DNA of 6,647 nt. It comes from Planctomycetaceae bacterium (lineage in GTDB: Bacteria > Planctomycetota > Planctomycetia > Pirellulales > Pirellulaceae). The notes below the pieces were generated by a model. The model had not been told where the DNA came from and searched no databases. It saw only the letters and a program-made list of their open reading frames with translations. The position numbers were made by a program, and so were the translations under genes. Positions 1 through 6,053 of this stretch are shown piece after piece. The stretch covers positions 1-6,647 of the forward strand of contig JAHEAM010000213.1 in assembly GCA_024642765.1 (NCBI GenBank), in the 5' to 3' direction. Each line of letters begins with the position of its first letter. The first letter of the stretch is position 1.

Positions 1-230
1 AAAAACAGATTTCGCGTGGCGTGCGACTGCTGGGAATGGGCGTTTCGCAACTCAGTAGCAGACAAACGCGACAACTTTCACTATTCGACAATGAAGAGCA
101 AAAAAAAGACGAACGGATCGATTCCACCAGCGACGAAATCCGCAACCGCTTCGGCAAAAGTGCCTTAACCCGCGCCGCTAACCTCCAACACCAAATCACC
201 CACCGCCCAGAACCAAGGCCAAACGAATAG
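1..230 (+). CDS. dinB: DNA polymerase IV (Y-family), C-terminal fragment
   Basis: This is the 3' end of a gene that enters from the left edge; the frame is open from base 3 and stops at TAG 228-230. The visible peptide reads KQISRGVRLLGMGVSQL, then QLSLFD, then a charged segment with KKDERID, then IRNRFGKSALTRAANL. The order RLLGxGVSxL, QLSLFD, and I-R-x-R-F-G-x-x-A is typical of the little-finger domain and C-terminal tail of DinB-type translesion polymerases. Those enzymes extend primers past damaged bases and often carry a QLxLF-type clamp-binding motif, which QLSLFD resembles. The catalytic palm is outside the window, so activity cannot be judged. GTG at 21 is an internal valine codon, not a start. 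The gene converges on the - strand cluster and shows no link to it. The related Y-family protein ImuB is a less likely alternative. Confidence 0.85.
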   Translation, partial: KQISRGVRLLGMGVSQLSSRQTRQLSLFDNEEQKKDERIDSTSDEIRNRFGKSALTRAANLQHQITHRPEPRPNE

Positions 231-250
231 CTTTAACGGAAAACGTCAAG

Positions 251-1126
251 TCACCGGTCGATTTTTAGTCCGTCAAAATCACTCGAGCACTCAGCGACAA
301 CACCGTCTTTAATTCTCAGGTGAACTGGAATGAAAACTTGCTGCAGTTTGGGAGGTGAAGCTCCAACCAAGGAGAGATGAATCAAGTACCGCTCGCCATC
401 ATCAATAATCATGAGTTGTTTCAATTCTGGCAGGCTCGTAAATGCCATTGAACTTTGAGGAATCAATCTCTCTGCCAGCTCCTTACACTCGTCACAGTCT
501 TTGTTCAAAACCCAGCACTCAAAATCTTTCGGAAGTTGTGGGCCGTTCAAGCTAAGTTGTAGGATCGGAAGTCTGCGACCTATGAGTCGGCACAAATCGA
601 TTCCAAGATTTTCGACGGTACCAATGTTTTTTGAGAATTGAACAAGGCTGGCCGCAAGAAACAAGAACAAAAGCCCCAATCGAATTACTCGGCTCAAATG
701 TATTTTTGAAACTGGATGAATCAAGGTCGCCAACAAAAAAAGTGCAAATGCCATTAACAAAGTTGCCAGAATTGCATCAATGTCAGATCGATAATTTTGA
801 TTCAGGCAATAGCACTTGCGACCAAAGTTGAAACAGTGGAAAACAAAAAAACCAAAATAACCTGCGGCTTGAAACCAAATTGCACTAAGCAAACCTGCGA
901 CAATCAAAACAACAAATGTCATCGCAATCAAAATTGTATCTACAACAACAGCGAGATAGCTGACAAGAGTTGAATCTTGTTCAAGGGGCAAATTGGAAAT
1001 GAGAGATCCCAATTGGAGTGAAATCGCAATACCAAGGATTAATACGGCACAAAATCGAAGTGCTAGTTCATTCAAACGGCGAAAGTCCAAATGGAAATCC
1101 ACCAACTTAATCCACCCGTCAACCAC
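251..1126 (-). CDS. MauE-like membrane domain fused to thioredoxin-like domain
   Basis: A 291-residue membrane protein. Hydrophobic segments lie at about 21-45, 53-82, 84-99, 116-138 and 147-165. A CxC pair (C105, C107) sits just before the 116-138 segment, the same place as the CxC of the smaller MauE-like protein in this cluster. After the last helix comes a roughly 100-residue soluble domain that looks thioredoxin-like: a strand (ECWVLN), then C211-D-E-C214 followed by a helix (KELAERL), and later FIP267 before a strand and KDG, fitting the cis-proline loop. The family analogy is membrane thiol oxidoreductases that pass electrons to or from an extracytoplasmic thioredoxin domain; direction and substrate are unknown. 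The start is uncertain: GTG at 1126 follows an in-frame TAA at 1142-1144 and has no clear ribosome binding site, and an internal TTG or GTG about 8 codons later is possible. It is the last gene of the cluster, 207 nt after the pseudopilin-like gene, so it may have its own promoter. Confidence 0.72.
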   Translation of the reverse strand: MVDGWIKLVDFHLDFRRLNELALRFCAVLILGIAISLQLGSLISNLPLEQDSTLVSYLAVVVDTILIAMTFVVLIVAGLLSAIWFQAAGYFGFFVFHCFNFGRKCYCLNQNYRSDIDAILATLLMAFALFLLATLIHPVSKIHLSRVIRLGLLFLFLAASLVQFSKNIGTVENLGIDLCRLIGRRLPILQLSLNGPQLPKDFECWVLNKDCDECKELAERLIPQSSMAFTSLPELKQLMIIDDGERYLIHLSLVGASPPKLQQVFIPVHLRIKDGVVAECSSDFDGLKIDR

Positions 1127-1232
1127 GCCGCTGGTGTACGCTTACAACCGTTATCTTTTTACCAACCCTAACTTTCATAACCACTGGTACAGAAAAATGG
1201 GGCATTCCAGGATGGGCGCAAATCGCACGCAA

Positions 1233-1279
1233 TGTTTCGCAAAAAAGACGAACGTATTGATTTAGCCAGTTGCGAAACA
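1233..1279. repeat. Perfect 10-bp inverted repeat in 207-nt intergenic gap
   Basis: The arms tgtttcgcaa (1233-1242) and ttgcgaaaca (1270-1279) are exact reverse complements separated by 27 nt. As RNA from either strand they could form a 10-bp stem. The element lies in the 207-nt gap (1127-1333) between the DUF1559 gene and the MauE-thioredoxin gene. On the - strand there is a run of six T inside the loop (complement of 1241-1246, partly in the arm) but none after the stem, so it is not a standard rho-independent terminator. It could be an RNA processing or regulatory stem, or part of a dispersed intergenic repeat. I see no convincing gene in this gap; the short open frames across it have no good start or recognisable domain. 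Confidence 0.6.
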
Positions 1280-1333
1280 AAACCTCGAATGGACGAATAA
1301 AGTGGCAGCCCAGATGCACTTCTACTCGATCTC

Positions 1334-2473
1334 CTACCAATGAACGATTTTGCCGTCCTCAATTCCACATAACGCATACCAGGTTAACAAGTTTATACTC
1401 TTTGAAACATTGCGAACGCTACCGTCAGCCAAACCTACATTAATATAGTTAGAATGAGCAGATCCAAAACCGGCAAGCGAGGAGTCTACTGGGTCTCCGA
1501 ATAAGTATCCGCTTTCATTTGCTTGTCCGCTTCCCCATGGTAGATGCCCTCTTCCTCGGGCAATTGTACCAAAACACCAAATCGGTCCGCCGATTCGTTT
1601 GCCATTTTCGAAAGCTCCCAAATATTCGCCCAGAAGTAAGGTGTTTGATTGCCCATCGCGAATATTCTTGATCCGGACACGCGATCGCGAACCCAACGTA
1701 CCCTGAAATAAAGAAATTCTTCCGTCAGCGACGTCACCCCCAGAATGTACTCCTGCACATCCGACATAATTAGTTCCAAAGACAGTACTCTTACGCTCGA
1801 ACGTAGCGCCCAAGTACCCATCAGTTGCCGCGAGTGAATCAAAACAAGGTTGCCGAGCTATCTCGGCTAATTCAGTCTTGCCAAAGCCATTCAGCATTGT
1901 GTCTGAGGGACAAAACAACTGAGGAAACGATGTAGACATCGCCGCACGTACAGCTGGGTCATCACCAACCCAGGAATAGGGAGCCCCATTTGAATATGAA
2001 TCGACGTACAGTCGGTTGGGGTCGGACATTGCCGAGGGCAGAGTTTCAAATAGTGATCCTTGTTCAATATATGGAAGTATTTGAATCCAATAGGAAGCGA
2101 ATTGGGCTTTTTTCCAAAAGATTGGCGATTCAGGTGAAAGGAAACTTCTGGCGTCCGCCTGATCAAAATCGACTACATCGGCGAGACCTGTTGTTCCTGA
2201 TGGAAAACACTTGAACGCAGCCTCGTAACCAAGAAGGCCAAGGCAGGTTTGCTGAATATTTCCCTTGCACTGTACATCTCTTGCACTTTCACGCATTCGC
2301 TGAACCACTGGAATCGCAATAGCCAACATAACCACGATGATGAACAAGACAGTTAATAGTTCAATGATCGTAAACCCCGCGCGCACCGAAGAGGAAGTGC
2401 ATGACATTCTCACGCTTCTAAATTGACGAGGCTCTGTTTTGGCCGATAGCGAAACTTTCTGCTTGTTATTCAT
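1334..2473 (-). CDS. DUF1559 family pseudopilin-like protein
   Basis: A 379-residue protein of the DUF1559 family, which is very abundant in planctomycetes and whose role is not settled. A 33-residue positively charged leader ends in RAG, followed by FTIIELLTVLFIIVV, a type IV prepilin signature: cleavage expected between G33 and F34, with glutamate at mature position 5. A prepilin peptidase would remove the leader and leave a membrane-anchored protein. The family's C-terminal signature is clear: H340, nine residues, then D350-G351-S-V (H-x9-DG). Near the N-terminus, VQCKGNIQQ and KCFPSG fit the usual family region. It has nine cysteines, one in the leader and eight in the mature chain. I chose ATG 2473 over the in-frame TTG at 2479 because a purine-rich AAGAAAAG stretch lies about 9 nt upstream. 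It follows the MauE-like gene by 126 nt. It could be a pseudopilin of a type II secretion-like machine or a surface protein. Confidence 0.9.
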   Translation of the reverse strand: MNNKQKVSLSAKTEPRQFRSVRMSCTSSSVRAGFTIIELLTVLFIIVVMLAIAIPVVQRMRESARDVQCKGNIQQTCLGLLGYEAAFKCFPSGTTGLADVVDFDQADARSFLSPESPIFWKKAQFASYWIQILPYIEQGSLFETLPSAMSDPNRLYVDSYSNGAPYSWVGDDPAVRAAMSTSFPQLFCPSDTMLNGFGKTELAEIARQPCFDSLAATDGYLGATFERKSTVFGTNYVGCAGVHSGGDVADGRISLFQGTLGSRSRVRIKNIRDGQSNTLLLGEYLGAFENGKRIGGPIWCFGTIARGRGHLPWGSGQANESGYLFGDPVDSSLAGFGSAHSNYINVGLADGSVRNVSKSINLLTWYALCGIEDGKIVHW

Positions 2474-2547
2474 CGTCAAGTTCTTTTCTTTTTGTGCTCT
2501 CGCAATTCAATCCCGAACCATTCCGGTTGATGCGCCACCGCAACGAT

Positions 2548-2587
2548 AAAAAGTGCGATTTCGCCGCCATGTTCACAATTGGCGCAC
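2548..2587 (-). terminator. Weak hairpin followed by T5, possible attenuator
   Basis: Read on the - strand, GTGCG (2587-2583) can pair with CGCAC (2557-2553), and inside it CCA can pair with TGG. TTTTT follows directly (complement of 2548-2552). The stem is interrupted by unpaired bases on its 3' side, so it is a poor terminator at best. Its position between the MauE-like and DUF1559 genes would let it reduce read-through or act as a processing site. The folding was judged by eye only. Confidence 0.22.
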
Positions 2588-2599
2588 GAAGTCTGGGCC

Positions 2600-3112
2600 T
2601 CACCCCGTGCCGAGGTCGTTCAAATTGAGAGAATCGGCTCGACCATTGAGAATTCTAGATGAACGATTTCGTCGATAGAAAAATGCAAGCGTGAAAGCCA
2701 ATGCAAAAAGTAATGAAGTTCGCACCATTGAATAAACTCCAATTGGAGTATCATCGAAGGCAAAGCAGCTACAACCAACTTGCTTCCCACTAATCAATAC
2801 AGAGAGTTGAGCGGCCAAATAAAAAAACAAAAGAACTGCAGCAACTTCTGCACCGAATTGCAGCCACTTGCCATCCAATAACATCACGCCCAAACACATA
2901 TGGAGTATGGGCAATACTACCGCAAGAAAAATTGAAGTGTTACCGCCAACTAATTGGTAGTCCGCAATTGATTTTATAAAAAAAAATTGGTTATTTAGGT
3001 GAGTCCATGAACTCCATAAAAATGAAAACACCAGGACAATTTGGGCTAACAGAAGGAAAAGACGAAAAGGCAATTGAAATTTAAGAAATCGCTTTGGTTC
3101 GATCATCATCAT
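2600..3112 (-). CDS. MauE/DoxX-like redox-associated membrane protein
   Basis: A 170-residue protein with four hydrophobic segments at about 17-34, 59-79, 86-108 and 128-146. The first loop (SSWTHLNNQFFFIKSIADYQLVG) fits the MauE family pattern of W-x-K/H-L, then F-x-x-x-I-x-x-Y-x-L. C114-S-C116-F before the last helix fits the family's CGCFG-type motif. MauE is named from methylamine dehydrogenase maturation, where it is thought to help disulfide formation; related proteins serve as membrane thiol-redox partners. No other methylamine utilisation gene is here, so a general thiol-redox role is inferred. The gene overlaps the peptidase-rhodanese gene by ATGA (3112-3109), which suggests translational coupling. 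Three ATG codons stand in a row (3112, 3109, 3106); the third is best spaced from AGGGA and would give 168 residues. The codons for F43-F45 form a run of nine T. The end (SLNLNDLGTG) is hydrophilic and unremarkable. Confidence 0.82.
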   Translation of the reverse strand: MMMIEPKRFLKFQLPFRLFLLLAQIVLVFSFLWSSWTHLNNQFFFIKSIADYQLVGGNTSIFLAVVLPILHMCLGVMLLDGKWLQFGAEVAAVLLFFYLAAQLSVLISGKQVGCSCFAFDDTPIGVYSMVRTSLLFALAFTLAFFYRRNRSSRILNGRADSLNLNDLGTG

Positions 3113-4194
3113 TCCCTGGTACCTTGCATCGCCAAATACTCACTAATTCCGTTAACACCTGGCACGAAAACACTAATATCCTTATATCCGAGAGCGCGTA
3201 AACGCTTTGCTATAAGCTCGGCCCAAGGGCATTGTTTCGATTGACAATAAACAACAACTGGCGCGGCCTTGTCAATGTCAACCAATTCCAATCGGAATTC
3301 GTCCAAATGCCGATCGATGCCACAAAACTTTGCGCCAGGCAATGTTTGATTTAGGCAATATGGAAACGGTCTTGCATCAATTAGCACAAATGGTCGATTC
3401 TCGCACAACACCTCTGTAAATGTCCGATTGCAAGACGCAATAGAATCATCGTTTTGGTCCACAGCCATCCAGCTCGATGAATCCAAATTGCAGAGTACCG
3501 AAGACGAGTCAAAGATTTGCCATGAAACCGCGACCAATGAAGTCACAACTACTAAAAAAAACAGCTGCAAAACTCGCGAACAGGTGAAACGACGAAACTT
3601 CGCAAACAAAAGGAAACAAATGGCGAATAGCGAAAGTCGCGGCGCAATTTGGAAAGTCCGAAAAAAAACAAAAGTGAACGGAGACTCACTGACCTTATCG
3701 GAACAAATGACTGCAGCACCATCCCATCGTGTCATCAAATCCGCGAACGTGATCCGATAAATTCTCTCCAGTCTTGAATAGTCAAACAAAACTGCTTCAC
3801 CTTCACTGAGCCCCAAAAATGCGACCCAATGCCCAGAGCAGCTCGCTCCCGTACGAGCCCTAAGATTTAAAATTGCAACGCAACCTGATGCTTCAAGTGA
3901 GTGCCTCGACGCGCTGCCGACTATGGTCGCGTTAAGACCATGATTCCGCAACATACGACAAATGTCCTCGGCCGTACTGCCAGTTTCGCTGCTAATATTT
4001 TCCTGAACAAGCAACTTGTCAATGTCTGTCGAAATTCCGTTTGCGTCCAACAAGCCAAAGACGGCGTATACGCCGCAAAGATTCACTTGACGTGCAGCAG
4101 TATACTTTGCGGAACAATGAACGTAAGGATAACAAAAGGCAATAGCGTACAAAAAATGGACGAACAAGAACCGAATAACTAACTTAGACGACAT
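3109..4194 (-). CDS. C39-like cysteine peptidase fused to rhodanese domain
   Basis: A 361-residue membrane protein with two enzyme-like domains. A hydrophobic signal or anchor (about 4-26) precedes a papain-like domain of the C39 type: NLC40GVYAV gives the candidate nucleophile, SGH122WVAFLGL the histidine and FD138YS the aspartate. Gln36 is four residues before the cysteine, closer than the usual C39 spacing. Two hydrophobic segments (about 184-200 and 208-226) flank a basic loop (KFRRFTCSR), which should be cytoplasmic, placing both enzyme domains outside. The C-terminal rhodanese-like domain shows FVLIDARP (271-276), LPGA (285-288) and an active loop VVYC317QSKQC322, a C-x4-C form. Rhodaneses carry persulfide sulfur on the loop cysteine. 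No ABC transporter domain is attached, unlike bacteriocin exporters with C39 domains. ATG 4194 is preferred to TTG 4206 because GAGG lies 6 nt upstream. The gene is coupled to the MauE-like gene. The substrate is unknown, and the C39 part could be a non-proteolytic relative. Confidence 0.78.
   Translation of the reverse strand: MSSKLVIRFLFVHFLYAIAFCYPYVHCSAKYTAARQVNLCGVYAVFGLLDANGISTDIDKLLVQENISSETGSTAEDICRMLRNHGLNATIVGSASRHSLEASGCVAILNLRARTGASCSGHWVAFLGLSEGEAVLFDYSRLERIYRITFADLMTRWDGAAVICSDKVSESPFTFVFFRTFQIAPRLSLFAICFLLFAKFRRFTCSRVLQLFFLVVVTSLVAVSWQIFDSSSVLCNLDSSSWMAVDQNDDSIASCNRTFTEVLCENRPFVLIDARPFPYCLNQTLPGAKFCGIDRHLDEFRLELVDIDKAAPVVVYCQSKQCPWAELIAKRLRALGYKDISVFVPGVNGISEYLAMQGTRE
3113..3117 (-). 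promoter_or_regulatory. Ribosome binding site of the MauE-like gene
   Basis: AGGGA on the - strand touches the first of three consecutive ATG codons. It is 0, 3 and 6 nt from the ATGs at 3112, 3109 and 3106, so the third is the best-spaced start, and the protein may begin MIEPKRF. An alternative AAGG (3125-3122) is 9 nt before the first ATG. The site lies inside the end of the peptidase-rhodanese gene, as expected for coupled genes. Confidence 0.45.
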
Positions 4195-4200
4195 AAAAAG

Positions 4201-4204
4201 CCTC
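4201..4204 (-). promoter_or_regulatory. Ribosome binding site deciding the peptidase-rhodanese start
   Basis: GAGG on the - strand is followed by CTTTTT and ATG 4194, a 6-nt spacing. It overlaps the four-codon extension that a TTG start at 4206 would add, so it supports ATG 4194. The flanking AAAAAG and CTTTTT could pair weakly around this site, but the stem is only A/T plus one G/C pair. Confidence 0.6.
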
Positions 4205-4276
4205 AATCATTCAGCAATACTTTTTGATTTTCTGGAAGTTGGAAAAAAGATTGCGAGACTCTATATGACTCTGTTG

Positions 4277-5398
4277 TCACTTCCAAAATCGGCGAATAAA
4301 AAGTACTCCAATCATAGTCCCGATCGCAATCGCGACCAACCAATACGGCCAAACGCTCCATGCTTTTGAATATTCGCGAGACTCAACAGCTACTTCCGCA
4401 ATCGGTCTGTCAACGTCTATAACCTTTGAGATATTTCCGTTTCTTAGAACATAAGGAATGTCGGGAGTATTTGGAAATCGCACTGGGATCGAAGAATCAA
4501 GTGCCTTGTCGACAAAAGCGATTTCCTCGCTTAAAGCGAATTCAAGTGGCCTTACCTTGATCGTGTACTTCTCTGTACCTTCATACTCCGTTCCTTCGAC
4601 GGTACGAGTCTTCCAGGTACCCTGCAAAACTTGCGGCGTTCGATAAGGATCAGATTGCTGAAATGAAATTACGCTCAACACACGTTCATCGTATTTGATT
4701 CGCTTCTCTAATGGGATTTGTTTTTCGCCTCTATTCTCGCCATCGGCCGGATCAAGTTCGAATGAAGAATGTATTTTTTTCACGACCAAGTGCGACCGTG
4801 AACCGCCATCGCCAACAGCAGCACCAACATAAAAAACATGTTTGCTTCCCGAAACTGGAGCGTACACCAAAGTTACATCCTCACGAGGCCATTCCTTTGC
4901 GGAAAACTCGCACTTCTTGTCAATAAATTTGGACGCCGGCTCACCACTTTGCTTGTCAACAACAAAAATAGTTTCAGCAGTTGGCGAATACCTAGCCAGC
5001 GGTTGTTTACTAAGATCCCAGCCTACCAACGAGCCTTCACGTTTTTTGCCACCAACCGTTCGATCAAAATAACTTACGGCCCATTCCTTATTGGAAAATC
5101 GCTGGCTCTCACTACTGAAAGGGCGCCCCCCTTTTTCTCCAGACGCGATTTCTTGAATTCGAAGGACTCCGGAAGTTGTTGAGTTTTCGATTCTTGACTC
5201 ATAAACGATGCCCGACCACGACACTTCAATCAAACTATCATCAAAGGAAGCTAAGTATTCTTTGACAACATTTACGCATTGCTTTTCATTGATCTCTTCT
5301 TCAAGTTGGACACCAAACATTGCTCTCGCTGAAAGCAGGACAGGATAAAAAAACACCGTGACTATCAGCATAATTCGCAAGCCAGGTCTAACAAACAC
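4277..5398 (-). CDS. Secreted, C-terminally membrane-anchored protein, unknown function
   Basis: I do not recognise this 373-residue protein. A signal peptide is likely at 1-26 (basic VRPGLR, hydrophobic core, end LLSARA). A large hydrophilic domain follows (about 27-345), rich in charged residues and alternating strands, with only two cysteines (C41, C163). The end has a hydrophobic segment (about 350-368, YWLVAIAIGTMIGVLFI) and then RRFWK. The positive end suggests a single anchor with the main domain outside the cytoplasm; a sorting-type C-terminus (short helix plus basic tail) is a possible alternative, but I see no recognition motif before it. The start of the mature part (KEYLASFDDSLIEVSWSG) recalls periplasmic lipoprotein-carrier-like folds only loosely, and I do not claim that. 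GTG 5398 is chosen because GGGAG lies 6 nt upstream. It lies 68 nt after the cysteine-rich gene and 82 nt before the peptidase-rhodanese gene, likely in one transcript. Confidence 0.75.
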   Translation of the reverse strand: MFVRPGLRIMLIVTVFFYPVLLSARAMFGVQLEEEINEKQCVNVVKEYLASFDDSLIEVSWSGIVYESRIENSTTSGVLRIQEIASGEKGGRPFSSESQRFSNKEWAVSYFDRTVGGKKREGSLVGWDLSKQPLARYSPTAETIFVVDKQSGEPASKFIDKKCEFSAKEWPREDVTLVYAPVSGSKHVFYVGAAVGDGGSRSHLVVKKIHSSFELDPADGENRGEKQIPLEKRIKYDERVLSVISFQQSDPYRTPQVLQGTWKTRTVEGTEYEGTEKYTIKVRPLEFALSEEIAFVDKALDSSIPVRFPNTPDIPYVLRNGNISKVIDVDRPIAEVAVESREYSKAWSVWPYWLVAIAIGTMIGVLFIRRFWK

Positions 5399-5404
5399 AA
5401 ATCA

Positions 5405-5409
5405 CTCCC
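5405..5409 (-). promoter_or_regulatory. Ribosome binding site deciding the GTG start at 5398
   Basis: GGGAG on the - strand, then TGATTT, then GTG 5398. This is among the best Shine-Dalgarno matches in the window, and it favours the GTG over the later in-frame ATG (residue 10), which would shorten the basic start of the signal peptide. Confidence 0.6.
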
Positions 5410-5466
5410 AACTCAGAACGCTGATTTCAAATTTCACAACCCAGTTACTCGAACGACTTTACGATA

Positions 5467-5880
5467 TTAATATGGGAAACAGGGAAGCTTTAAGCAGTCA
5501 GTATTCGTATTGAAAACGTTTGACTCGCCCATACAGGGAGTACCGTTCGGTTCGCCATTTGAGGTATACTCAGAACACTGATCCATACCAGCACTCGATG
5601 GCCTTGCGTCGAGAAACTCGCAATGTAATGTATTAGCGTAAGTAATTTCAATGGCTTCACATTGAAGACTACCGCCGCAGGTGCCTGCTATTATGTGGTC
5701 AAAACACCACTGCCCTGGATCGCCACCTTCATCACGAAAAGCACTTGGAATCAATGCAATTCCAGACGAACCTGTTCTTCTTAACGTTAAACAGTCTTCG
5801 TGAGCAGTTATCGCAACGACCAATAGGACAATAGTCCCTAGCTTAATTAGCCAAAAAGAAAAGCCGAAAGAATTAGTCAT
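5467..5880 (-). CDS. Small secreted cysteine-rich protein
   Basis: A 137-residue protein I do not recognise as a named family. Residues 1-26 form a likely signal peptide (hydrophobic LIKLGTIVLLVVAITA) with cleavage near A26. The mature part is about 110 residues and has nine cysteines (30, 59, 68, 74, 87, 102, 116, 129, 134), so at least one would stay unpaired or be removed. It ends TDCLKLPCFPY. Two GG pairs occur, EGG (52-53) and CGG (69-70). Cleavage after G53 would leave exactly eight cysteines, after G70 six; neither site matches the hydrophobic spacing of classical double-glycine leaders. Asn, Gly and Thr-rich stretches suggest a disulfide-stabilised, loop-rich fold. ATG 5878-5880 starts right before the signal peptide but has no clear ribosome binding site. 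It is the first gene after the sigma factor and sits ahead of the peptidase, rhodanese and redox genes, so it is a reasonable candidate substrate for them (inference). Confidence 0.75.
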   Translation of the reverse strand: MTNSFGFSFWLIKLGTIVLLVVAITAHEDCLTLRRTGSSGIALIPSAFRDEGGDPGQWCFDHIIAGTCGGSLQCEAIEITYANTLHCEFLDARPSSAGMDQCSEYTSNGEPNGTPCMGESNVFNTNTDCLKLPCFPY

Positions 5881-5989
5881 CGGATAATGATCTTTGTAGT
5901 TGGTTTATGGGAAATAATTGAACGCATTTGGCTAACAAAGAAACGAAAATCAACAAGTATCTTCCTTGACTTAATCCCGATGGTTTCCC

Positions 5990-6002
5990 CGTTTTGCAAA
6001 CG
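5990..6002. other. Short interrupted palindrome in front of the cysteine-rich gene
   Basis: cgttttgcaaacg has 5-bp arms (cgttt and aaacg) around a 3-base centre. It lies about 110 nt before the start of the cysteine-rich gene, in the 173-nt gap (5881-6053) where a promoter would be expected. It could be an operator half-site pair, but such short palindromes occur by chance. No convincing -35/-10 pair or terminator was found in this gap; a tiny GGC-GTCT-GCC stem followed by TTTTTT (complement of about 6017-6032) is too short to call. Confidence 0.15.
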
Positions 6003-6053
6003 TTCTTAAAAGCAAAAAAGGCAGACGCCAATACGATACCGCAATCTAAAGCG

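Noticed and set aside
231..250. Bidirectional terminator between the convergent dinB and MauE-thioredoxin genes
   Set aside because: The 20-nt gap contains no inverted repeat or T run that could form one.
1119..1340. A 73-codon frame on the - strand starting TTG 1340, bridging two genes
   Set aside because: It overlaps the end of the DUF1559 gene and the start of the MauE-thioredoxin gene, has no ribosome binding site and shows no domain or signal; the composition looks like non-coding sequence.
2468..2570. A 34-codon frame on the - strand from ATG 2570 (MAAKSHFLSLRWRINR...) overlapping the DUF1559 start
   Set aside because: It has no ribosome binding site and no recognisable motif. It begins in the hairpin region. 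A second frame across the same gap (reading SCANCEHGGEIALF) looks more protein-like but has no start codon after its upstream stop.
2600..3112. Methylamine utilisation (mau) operon based on the MauE-like gene
   Set aside because: None of the dehydrogenase subunits or other mau genes are present; MauE-like proteins occur widely as general redox partners.
4195..4276. RBS-hiding stem AAAAAG/CTTTTT before the peptidase-rhodanese gene
   Set aside because: It has five A-T pairs and one G-C pair closing a loop of about 19 nt, too weak to call a regulatory structure.
251..5880. Classical bacteriocin or lantipeptide cluster
   Set aside because: There is no ABC exporter, no lanthionine synthetase, no radical SAM or YcaO enzyme, and the cysteine-rich protein carries a Sec-type signal rather than a typical double-glycine leader.
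5881..6053. Promoter candidates before the cysteine-rich gene, such as TTGGCG with TAAGAA 17 nt later, or GGGGAAACC as an ECF-type -35
   Set aside because: The -10 matches only half of the consensus, and the GGAAAC-like element has no -10 partner at a normal distance. Neither is better than chance in a 173-nt gap.
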